NCBI GenBank assembly: GCA_963664935.2
Contig: CAXXSE010000007.1
Span: 1,364,001-1,428,000, forward strand
Length of the DNA: 64,000 bases
Direction of reading: 5' to 3'
Origin: G963664935 sp963664935
GTDB lineage: Bacteria > Pseudomonadota > Gammaproteobacteria > Methylococcales > G963664935
In this document: positions 47,554 through 55,933 of the stretch, piece after piece
How positions within the stretch are numbered: the first letter of the stretch is position 1
Layout of the letters: every line of letters starts with the position of its first letter
The notes under the pieces: generated by a model
Databases searched by the model: none
The model's input: only the letters and a program-made list of their open reading frames with translations
What the model was told of the DNA's origin: nothing
Position numbers and translations under genes: made by a program

Positions 47554-48858
47554 TTGACAAACTACGCGCATCTTTCCATATACGGCATATTTTTAGCCGT
47601 CATACTGGTCTGCTACCTCACCAACCAACGGTTGCGAAATCGCCGCGCCCGGGCAAGTCTTAACGCTTCTCAGCAGGCTGGCCTGACCGAACCGGCGTCT
47701 TTACACCCCCTCATTAACCCAAACCGATGCGTTGGTTGCGGCGCCTGCGTATCGGCATGCCCGGAAGGCGATGTATTGGGCGTTATCAGTGGCAAAGCCG
47801 ACCTTATCAACCCAACTCATTGCATTGGCCACGGCGCGTGCCACCAAGCCTGCCCCGTCGATGCCATTTCATTGGTGTTCGGGACGGCGAAAAGAGGGGT
47901 GGATATCCCTTTTGTAAAACCAACTTTTGAAACCAATATTCCCGGAATATATATTGCTGGTGAACTGGGCGGGATGGGTTTGATTCGGAATGCGGTGACA
48001 CAAGGTGTGCAAGCCATGGAATTTATCGGTGAGGCATTGGATAATAAAACCGCCCATGATTTAGATGTTTTAATTGTCAGCGCCGGACCGGCGGGAATGG
48101 CTACGTCGCTGACCGCCATGACTTCCGGACTGAGATTTAAAACCGTTGAGCAAGATTCACTCGGTGGCGCAATTTCCCATTATCCCAGGGGGAAAATTGT
48201 AATGACGGCGCCCGTCGAAATGCCGCTCGTCGGTACCCTCAGTTTTAGAGAAACGAACAAAGAAAAACTGTTGGAATATTGGCGGGAGGTTGTTGAAAAA
48301 ACAGGTCTGAAAGTGTCCTTTTACGAATGCGTGGATACCGTTACAAAACAAGACGATGGGTTTACCGTCAAAACCAATAAGGGAGTTTACAGTACCCGTA
48401 CGGTATTACTGGCAATCGGTCGACGCGGTACCCCGCGTAAACTCAATGTCCCCGGCGAGGAACTCACCAAAGTAGTCTACCAGCTCAATGACCCCAAACA
48501 ATATGCTGGCAAACGTATATTGGTTGTTGGTGGCGGAGACAGCGCATTGGAAACCGCTATCGTGATTTCCCAACAGCCCGATACGCGCGTTGTGCTCAGT
48601 TATCGAGGCGAAGCATTCTCGCGCGCCAAACAAAAGAATCGTCAAAATTTAGAGGTTGCAAAAACCAAAGGGCGATTGAAAATTTTGCTCAAATCGAAGG
48701 TGGTTCGCATCGGTGAAACTTCGGTTCACATTAAACAGCCCAATCGAGCCGTCAGAATAAAAAATGATTCCGTCATCGTATGTGCCGGTGGCGTACTCCC
48801 CACGGGTTTTCTGAAAGATATTGGAGTCCAGATCGAAACTAAGTTTGGTACGGCATAA
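47554..48858 (+). CDS. 4Fe-4S/FAD pyridine-nucleotide oxidoreductase, membrane anchored
   Basis: The 434-residue protein starts (TTG 47554) with a membrane helix (LSIYGIFLAVILVCYL), then a ferredoxin domain (CVGCGACVSACPEGD and CIGHGACHQACPVDA, the second with His replacing a Cys), then a thioredoxin-reductase-like FAD/NAD(P) domain. The NAD(P) site VVGGGDSALE is canonical. The FAD site reads VLIVSAGPAG, with Ser in place of the first Gly of GxGxxG (AGC for GGC). It is probably the electron entry to the neighbouring cytochromes. The frame is intact. Confidence 0.8.
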   Translation: MTNYAHLSIYGIFLAVILVCYLTNQRLRNRRARASLNASQQAGLTEPASLHPLINPNRCVGCGACVSACPEGDVLGVISGKADLINPTHCIGHGACHQACPVDAISLVFGTAKRGVDIPFVKPTFETNIPGIYIAGELGGMGLIRNAVTQGVQAMEFIGEALDNKTAHDLDVLIVSAGPAGMATSLTAMTSGLRFKTVEQDSLGGAISHYPRGKIVMTAPVEMPLVGTLSFRETNKEKLLEYWREVVEKTGLKVSFYECVDTVTKQDDGFTVKTNKGVYSTRTVLLAIGRRGTPRKLNVPGEELTKVVYQLNDPKQYAGKRILVVGGGDSALETAIVISQQPDTRVVLSYRGEAFSRAKQKNRQNLEVAKTKGRLKILLKSKVVRIGETSVHIKQPNRAVRIKNDSVIVCAGGVLPTGFLKDIGVQIETKFGTA

Positions 48859-49018
48859 CCCCATTTGTGAGGGTGTTCTCAAATTTTCCGGACCGCTCGA
48901 ATCATACTGATAACCGTTCCTGGTTATCGGTTGATGGTTTATATATGTTGGAGGGTGTCAGTGTCGCTTTATACCGCAAGCTGACAACCGTGACCGGATA
49001 CTCAAACATTTATCTAAA

Positions 49019-50259
49019 CTATAGACTTTAAGAAAAAGATCTTGGCGTGCTGGGCAAAATAGCGACAGGGTAGCTCGATTAGACATTAGAGTAACAAGTG
49101 TTTAGTCTGACATGGGTTAATCTCTAGTCAATAAGGAGCTGCCCCATGTTAATTTTTAAACTTAATCTCTCCAAGGCCCACCAGAATGATTTGCTCGAAG
49201 AATTGAAGCGAGCCCAGCAAAAAGGTGATTTGCCGTGGGTGAAACGGATCTTAGCAGTTCTGGCCTTCGCTGAGGGGCAGGTTATTCAAGCGGTGGCCAA
49301 AATGCTTCGAGTTTCAGCCGAAGCGGTTCGACAATGGATCAAGCGTTTGTTGGTCGGCGGTGTTGTCGGACTGAGATCGAAGAAGCCACCGGGAAGGCCT
49401 TCGAAAATGACCAAAGAACAACGGAGTGAATTAGCGGCTGTCATAGACGCGGGCCCCGCGGCTGCAGGGTTTGTGGGTAATTGCTGGCGCAGTCCAATGA
49501 TTCAAGGCTTAATCCATGAGCGATTTGGCGTGTTCTATTGCGTTCACTATATCAGTCAATTGCTCAAAAACATGGGCTTTTCTTATCAAAAGGCACGGTT
49601 TGTTTCCGATCACCTGGATGAAGAGGCCCGCCAACAGTGGCTGGATCAAAAGTGGCCAGCGATTCTAGCCGAGGCAAAACAAAAAAAGGCGCTACTGTTA
49701 TTTGGCGATGAGGCGTCATTTCCACAATGGGGGTCGCTCAGCTATACGTGGGCACGAAAAGGCCAGCAACCGACCATCAAGACGTCCGGCAAGCGTAAAG
49801 GCTACAAGGTGCTCGGCTTGATTGATTATTTTACGGGACGGTTTTTTTACAAATGCCAGGAAGAACGCTTTAACTCACAAACCTACATGACCTATTTGAC
49901 CGAAGTGCTTGCACAAACCAAACAGCCTATCGTACTCATACAGGATGGTGCGCGCTACCATACCAGCAAGGCAATGAAGGCGTTCTTTGAGGACCATAAA
50001 GACCGACTGACTGTTTACCAATTGCCGTCTTACTCACCCGACTACAATCCAATCGAGAAGCTGTGGAAAAAAATCAAATAACAGGGAACCCATCTCCATC
50101 ATTTCCCAACGTTCGACGATCTAAAAAACAAGGTCGCAGAGACCCTCTTGCAATTCAACAATGCTGCCGATGAGGTACTTGCACTGTTCGTGAAATTCAA
50201 GGAACTCGCTGACCACGCATAACTGCATTTGGCCAAATTCTTTTTCTTAAAGACTATAG
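49019..50259 (+). mobile_element. IS630-family insertion sequence
   Basis: 28-base terminal inverted repeats match at 25 positions: CTATAGACTTTAAGAAAAAG... (49019-49046) and the reverse complement at 50232-50259. TA dinucleotides at the ends fit IS630 targeting. The element has one transposase gene and inserted 13 bases before the start of the Sel1/ankyrin gene, probably separating it from its promoter. Confidence 0.85.
49146..50221 (+). pseudogene. IS630 transposase with in-frame TAA
   Basis: A winged-helix N-terminus (AVAKMLRVSAEAVRQWIKRL, GRPSKMTKEQRSEL) precedes the DDE core: D in LLFGDEASF, D in LIQDGARYHTS and E in SPDYNPIEKLW. TAA at 50079-50081 follows KKIK. The same frame continues QGTHLHHFPTFDDLKNKV to HA-stop at 50221, matching the normal end of the family. 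So the catalytic triad is kept but the last 46 residues are lost. Confidence 0.85.
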
Positions 50260-50272
50260 AAAACAAATCTGT

Positions 50273-52525
50273 ATGGGAAATCGGCTGTCTCTGATTTTCA
50301 TTTTCACCATTAGCCTTAATGTCCTGGCTACCCCCGTATTCGCCGATATCCATCAGGCGAAAGCGGCGATCCGCGTGAGAGACTTTAGTCTGGCTCTAAA
50401 CCTATTGAAACCTTTGGCGGAGACTGGAGATCCCGTGGCCCAATTTCAGCTAGGCGCGTTGTACCGTTGTGGATGCGGTGTAGAACGGAATGACAAATTG
50501 GCCTTCGATTGGTTTGATAAAGCAGCCGGAAAAAACTTTACAAGAGCTCAGTTCAGTCTCGGAAATATGTACGAAAACGGATGGGGAACGAAGGCCAATA
50601 AAGAAAAGGCCAAGTTCTGGTTTCAAAAAGCGGCTTCCAAGGGCCATCGAATGGCTCGCGCAAAACTCGGAAACACCGATGTAGCGTTAGTAAAACCGGG
50701 ATATACATTGTCCAAGCGTAACACAAACAAGAAACCAGCGAATCCATCCACGAAATTTCGGTGGGCGGCCAGGCGGGGATTAATCGACGAGTTGACGGAT
50801 GCACTGAGTAGTGACGTCGATATAAATGCAAAGGATGAAAACGGTAGAACCGCGCTGATGGATGCTAGCGAAAACGGACACCACGAGATTGCGCAATTTC
50901 TCCTAAATAAGGGGGCAAAGGTTCGAATAACCGACAACTTCAGTGATAACGCTTTGCTTTTGGCGACAAGGAATCAACACAAAAATCTTGTAAAGATGCT
51001 TAGCGCCGCCGGATCCAATATCAATAGCCAAGATCTAAATGGTAATACTCCCCTTATAGTGGCAACCGAGAAAGGGTACCGAACTATCGCTAGTGTTTTG
51101 TTGAAACGTGGCGCCAATGTACATCTGCAAAACAAACGAGGCCACACGGCTTTAACAAAAGCCCGAAAAAAATCCAAGCTCAAGGGTCAATACAAAGCAA
51201 TCGCTAATTTGTTACTCGCCAGCGGGGCAAAAGTAGTCAAAATAAAAACGGCGAAGGCGAAAGTCCCTCTAAACGTGTTGGCACGGTTATCACCCAACGC
51301 CAACAACTCTAAAAACGTTTTTAAAGGCTGGTCTCCTTTGATGATCGCCGCATGGCGAGGACAATCCCAAGCCGTATCCACGCTCTTAGCCAACACCCAT
51401 GAATCTTTGGATTCAATAGATGATGAGGGTTATACGGTGCTTTCCCGTGCCGCATATCAAGGTCATCTGGATATCGTCAAAATTCTTCTGAATGCAGGGG
51501 CTAAAACCGAAATAGGCGCCGAAATGGGCAAATTACCCATTATTATCGCGGTTTCCAGAGATCATGAGGCTATAGTTGATGCGCTTGTCAATACGGGCGC
51601 AAAACTGAATGTATCCAATGCAGTGGGCCAAACACCTTTAATACTCGCAATTTTAAAGAAACAACGTAAAATTATTCAAAAGTTGCTGCAAGCTGGCGCA
51701 TCGGTTGATATTCGCGATAAAAATGGTAATACAGCGCTAATACATGCCGCTAAAATGGGGATGGCGGAAGTATTGGAAAAACTGCTGAATCAGGGAGCCA
51801 ATGTATCTGTTGGTAACCACGATGGGAGGAGCGCGCTGTGGTATGGCGCCGATACGGCAAAAATCGAAATCGTACGACTGTTGCTAAACAAGGGCGCTCT
51901 TCCAAATACCGCCGATAGCTCGGGTCATGCCCCCATAACCCGGGCCATTTTAAGCCAGCAACCATCGGTCGCATCGTTGCTCATTAAACACGGATCCAGT
52001 ATCGAGAGTCTTGTCCAATATGAAATGGCCCTGAAACCGAGAACAGATCATAAATTGAGGTTAACTTACGCTTCAGAAGTGTCAAGGAGATTCCTCCGCT
52101 ACGCTACAAACTCCTCCTTGACACCTCTTCCGCTCCAGTTAAAAGGTTATTCATGATCTGTTCCCAATTTCAGGGCCATTTATAGATTGGAATAGACTTT
52201 CGAGTACCAGACAAAAAATAGCCGGAATAATCTTCTGATGCTGGCCTCTTACGTTGGTTCACCTTCAATCGCAAAGCTTTTGATCACCGAAGACGCTGCA
52301 TTGAATGACCGAAACCTTCATGGGAATACGGCTCTATTGATAGCGACGAAGCGCAAATTTCCGGAAATTGTAAAGATACTACTGACCCATGGGGCCAATC
52401 CAAATCTTCGCAATAAAAAGAAAGAAAACGTACGAACATTAGCCGAAAAGAACCAACAAACGGAAATTTTGGGCTTATTGGACCATTATGCACCCAAAAC
52501 AAAGTGGCTTGATCGGTTGCTATGA
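50273..52525 (+). pseudogene. secreted Sel1/ankyrin-repeat protein interrupted by a MITE
   Basis: ATG 50273 starts a signal peptide (ISLNVLATPVFAD), followed by about three Sel1 repeats (FQLGALYRCGCGVERNDKLA, NMYENGWGTKANKEKAKFW) and about thirteen ankyrin repeats (NGRTALMDASENGHHEIAQF type). The MITE enters after GSSIE (52006) and the frame resumes with YQTKNSRNNLLMLASYVGSP after 52199, ending at 52525. Without the element the protein would have about 684 residues. The insertion adds 198 bases (66 codons), so the frame is kept, but stop codons inside the element end translation at 52156. Confidence 0.82.
52007..52199 (-). mobile_element. MITE copy 2 (193 bp) with 5-bp target duplication
   Basis: TCGAG flanks the element at 52002-52006 and 52200-52204. 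The sequence is nearly identical to the reverse complement of 12012-12237, apart from about 33 extra bases in that copy. Terminal inverted repeats begin AGTCTTGTCCAATATGAAAT on one side and AGTCTATTCCAATCTATAAA on the other. Removing it restores the ankyrin reading frame exactly. Confidence 0.88.
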
Positions 52526-52540
52526 ACGCGGCCCTTTGTT

Positions 52541-52954
52541 TTAAATAAACGGGTTAACGATTTTGACGCCACCGATTTGCTGACCGTGCTGCATATCCTC
52601 TGAATACAAAATGCTACAGCCAGTTTTCCGCGCCATCCCGACGATCAGGGAATCCCAGAATGAGAAACAATTAAGGCGATGCAGATCAATCGCCTGTAGA
52701 ATATCCTGGTGTTCGATACAAGCGATTTCAAGTCGCGCCAATAATTCTATTTTCCTTTGAGCGATTTCAGCCGGGATTCCCAGTTTTCGTGTCACCGCTG
52801 AAAAATACTCCTGTAGTACTTGCGTAGACAAAACAGTATTTCCGGCATTCCATCCCAATTCCAAGATGTCCATCGCGATGGATTGTTTTTCAGGAAACGC
52901 CGCATCGTCGGTATAGATCAAAATATTGGTATCAAGAAAACTACGATTTTTCAT
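52541..52954 (-). CDS. PIN-domain toxin (VapC-like)
   Basis: The protein of about 137 residues has PIN acidic residues in FLDTNILIYTD, LQEYFSAV, FSFWDSLIVG and YSEDMQHG. I favour ATG 52954 (MKNRSFLDTN), three codons after ATG 52963; both overlap the antitoxin end. Such toxins cleave tRNA or other RNA when free. The frame is intact. Confidence 0.82.
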   Translation of the reverse strand: MKNRSFLDTNILIYTDDAAFPEKQSIAMDILELGWNAGNTVLSTQVLQEYFSAVTRKLGIPAEIAQRKIELLARLEIACIEHQDILQAIDLHRLNCFSFWDSLIVGMARKTGCSILYSEDMQHGQQIGGVKIVNPFI

Positions 52955-53162
52955 GAAGTTCATCCCGATTGAATTTCCAACCCCTAGAGTTCCCTTGACC
53001 CCTCAATGACTTATATTCATCAAAATCACTGTCGCGTCGATGTTTCTGAGTGAGGCGCTCTAAATCTTCGCGGATTAATTGATTAAGACTTTTCCCCAAT
53101 GCAGAGGCGATTTTGCGTGCTTCAGCGACCGTTTTTTCATCAATCGATAGAGTAATATTCAT
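52941..53162 (-). CDS. ribbon-helix-helix antitoxin of the PIN toxin
   Basis: This 73-residue protein starts MNITLSIDEKTVAEARKIAS and has LGKSLNQLIREDLERL, a ribbon-helix-helix pattern common to small VapB-like antitoxins. The C-terminal tail is polar and probably binds the toxin. It overlaps the toxin start. Confidence 0.78.
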   Translation of the reverse strand: MNITLSIDEKTVAEARKIASALGKSLNQLIREDLERLTQKHRRDSDFDEYKSLRGQGNSRGWKFNRDELHEKS

Positions 53163-53271
53163 GGCACATATTCAGTGGGCACTTAATAAGTGTTAGAGTA
53201 TAACCGATAAAATCCGAATAGTTCGATTCTATTCTCTTAGAATTTGGTAATTCACCCACCATATTAAAAAC

Positions 53272-55170
53272 ATGCTCCAACTGATCATTAAAGGGCTCGA
53301 AAAACGGGTCCCAGCTACGGGACTTGGTGTGTTTCGGATCTTTTTCGGACTGGTGACGCTCCACGAGATCGGTTTTCTTTTTTACTTTCGCCACTTGATT
53401 TTCGACCCGGTTCCTTTTCTGGATCCGGCATCCCCGCTATTATCGTTTTTCTTGGTGCTTTGGGGGCTCGCCGCCCTGAGTTTGACAGTTGGCCGCTATA
53501 CACGGTTGGCCGCCTTGTTGACTTATACGTTCTGGCTACTGTTTCTCGGTTTTACACCCATGTGGCAGGACTTCGACGGCGGTTTTGATCAACTGATGGT
53601 CGCTGGAAGTTTCCTGCTGATATTTTTGCCGTCCGAAAGAGCGTTATCGCTCGACAATATCCGCTTCAAATTGAAAAATCTCAATCTTGAAAACCACGAA
53701 AAATCACCGGGAAACGTGTCGGTTTTAAGTTATTTTATCCCGCTGGGTTTCTGCTTAGGTATCCTATATTTTGACTCGGCCATTCATAAACTGTCAGCGG
53801 AATTCTGGCGCAATGGCTTAGGGGCTTGGCTACCCTCCACAATGCCCTATTACATTTCCGCGATTGATATGTCCCGGCTTTTAAATATAAAGTCTTTGCA
53901 GATGGTGATCGGATATATACTTTTTGTTTTTCAGTTTGTTTTTATATTCTTTTTTTATTTTCGACGGTTTCGTGCGCCATTAATGCTCATGGGCATCGTT
54001 TTTCATGCGGGCATTACCTTTTCCCTCAACATATATCCTTTTGGCATTGGAATGCTGGTTTTTTATTTTTTAATGGTTCCTTTTTCCTGGTGGCGTTGTT
54101 TAAAACGAGCGATTAGTCTCAAATCTCCCATGCTTACGGTTTTTTATGATCAGGAATGCCTCCAGCATAATAGAGTGCTAATCACCGTGAAGCATTTCGA
54201 TGTTATAGACGCCATCGAATTTAAGGGGTCGCGGAAATACGCAAGACAATACCGAGTACTCGATGGGATTTCCGACAACCAGTTGTTAGAAAATCTTTAC
54301 GCGATAAATCGTAAAGGACAACTTTTTGAAGGCATAAATACTTACATACAAATATTGTTAAAGATGGGATACCCCGCCTTGGTGGGGTTGGTCATGAAGC
54401 TGCCGGGGATTCACCCTCTTTGCGCCCGTCATTTTCGGCGCATCTCGGTCAGTCAAACAAGAGAAATCGATAATACCACCCGCGCTCGCTCGGATAATAC
54501 AAAGGTTTTAATCGAGGAACGGCTGGCGAAAACCTTTACGCAACATACCGGCACGGTACGGCAACGCGCACACCGAATTACTAAGTGTCTGGTAGTCATA
54601 TTGTTTCTACAGCTCAATAGTACGATCCACTACGGAATCGTACACCGTCTTGGTATTGATCGAAATGCAACGGCGATAAGCCGTCTTGTAACCGGCGTCA
54701 GTGACGGTGTACTGCTATTTTCCCATGCTTTTTTGGGAATAACACCCCATGGCCTGTACCTACACGACCATTTCGAAGGATTTAACCATTTGTTTGCGTT
54801 TAGCTATTACGATAAACAAGAGCGGGAAATATTTCTTCCTTTCGTCAACGAAGAAGGGCGGATTGTTGCGCCCAATTGGGGTAGAATCCAGTCAATGTGG
54901 GCCAATGTCGCGGTCATGGCTGATGTCAAACTGTTGCGGTTCCAAAAATTTACCGAAAAGGTCACGGCGTTTTGGGGAGCGAAAGTCGGCCTCGATCTTA
55001 ACGATGCAAAACTGACTTTAAAAATGAAGGAAGTTCAAACGCCTATGGAATGGGAGAAAAATCTTCGCAATAGAAATATTGCCGAACCATGGGTGGATAT
55101 AGGCACGGTAATCTGGAAAGATGGCGCGATGCGGCTGGAAATACCAAATGTCGATATCGAAAAATTCTAA
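53272..55170 (+). CDS. HTTM-domain membrane protein with DCC-like C-terminal part
   Basis: The 632-residue protein has an N-terminal multi-helix HTTM domain, the membrane part of vitamin-K-dependent gamma-carboxylase-like proteins (LGVFRIFFGLVTLHEIGFLF, FDSAIHKLSAEFWRNGLGAW, HAGITFSLNIYPFGIGML). From about residue 285 it has a DUF393/DCC-like thioredoxin-fold segment (LTVFYDQECLQHNRVL), where the second Cys of the usual D-x-x-C-x-x-C motif is His. A further C-terminal soluble region has no recognised motif. A redox role of the DCC part is doubtful given the lost cysteine. Intact frame. Confidence 0.72.
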   Translation: MLQLIIKGLEKRVPATGLGVFRIFFGLVTLHEIGFLFYFRHLIFDPVPFLDPASPLLSFFLVLWGLAALSLTVGRYTRLAALLTYTFWLLFLGFTPMWQDFDGGFDQLMVAGSFLLIFLPSERALSLDNIRFKLKNLNLENHEKSPGNVSVLSYFIPLGFCLGILYFDSAIHKLSAEFWRNGLGAWLPSTMPYYISAIDMSRLLNIKSLQMVIGYILFVFQFVFIFFFYFRRFRAPLMLMGIVFHAGITFSLNIYPFGIGMLVFYFLMVPFSWWRCLKRAISLKSPMLTVFYDQECLQHNRVLITVKHFDVIDAIEFKGSRKYARQYRVLDGISDNQLLENLYAINRKGQLFEGINTYIQILLKMGYPALVGLVMKLPGIHPLCARHFRRISVSQTREIDNTTRARSDNTKVLIEERLAKTFTQHTGTVRQRAHRITKCLVVILFLQLNSTIHYGIVHRLGIDRNATAISRLVTGVSDGVLLFSHAFLGITPHGLYLHDHFEGFNHLFAFSYYDKQEREIFLPFVNEEGRIVAPNWGRIQSMWANVAVMADVKLLRFQKFTEKVTAFWGAKVGLDLNDAKLTLKMKEVQTPMEWEKNLRNRNIAEPWVDIGTVIWKDGAMRLEIPNVDIEKF

Positions 55171-55246
55171 TTTTGGCGTAGGCGGCTGTATCGGCGTTTT
55201 TCTGAACCCTTCTTAGCAACCAATGGGACATTCCCGGGAAAAGATT

Positions 55247-55915
55247 ATGAGTGAATTCGAAAATAACACAGTCGATACCGAAAAAATCCGAAACGCAACC
55301 AAGGAAGCTTTGGAACGATATACGGATATTCAGCAAGAAGTTCATGACATCACGCTCACGGCGCTAAAAGACGGTCGGTTGGAAACCGAACGCGTCAAGA
55401 AAATCATTCAGGCCGTTAGCGAAGGCGCTACTTCGGGAGCGTCACAGCTAGGTGAAAACATTAGCGATGCCATGCAACAAGCATTTAGTGGTCTGGACCA
55501 GGCTTTGGTCAAAGCAGCGGAAGCCTCCAAACTCGCCATCGAAGAAGCCGTTGGCCGGGCTGGTGAATTCTCCGAACAGGAATTAAAGCAATCGCTTAAC
55601 GATTTAAGGGCTTTGGAAGAATTGTTTCTGGAAACCATCAAGCAAACCGGAGAATCCGCTTCGGGATCGGCGGCCAAAATCATGGAAGATCTATTCAATC
55701 ATGCACGTCACAGCGGCACCGCCGTCGGTGAACGTGTCACCGAAACCACTCAGGCGTTACAGAACCAAATGCATCGTGCGAGCACGACTGGATTTAAGGT
55801 CGGCGCCGATTTAGCAATGTCCACCACTCGGCAAATCACCCAAATTGCCAGCGGCATTTTAGCTGGGATTGCCGACAGCTTGCAAGTCTCCCCAAAAAAA
55901 GACGACAAAGATTAA
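55247..55915 (+). CDS. DUF6781-like helical protein
   Basis: From ATG 55247 the 222-residue protein is almost wholly alpha-helical and Ala/Glu-rich (SEGATSGASQLGENISDAMQ, KIMEDLFNHARHSGTAVGER), similar in look to phasins and DUF6781 proteins. An ATG eight codons upstream lacks the GGGAAAAG site before 55247. It lies 18 bases before the ABC1 kinase gene and is probably cotranscribed. Function is unknown. Confidence 0.65.
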   Translation: MSEFENNTVDTEKIRNATKEALERYTDIQQEVHDITLTALKDGRLETERVKKIIQAVSEGATSGASQLGENISDAMQQAFSGLDQALVKAAEASKLAIEEAVGRAGEFSEQELKQSLNDLRALEELFLETIKQTGESASGSAAKIMEDLFNHARHSGTAVGERVTETTQALQNQMHRASTTGFKVGADLAMSTTRQITQIASGILAGIADSLQVSPKKDDKD

Positions 55916-55933
55916 AGGACGTAGACTCCCACC

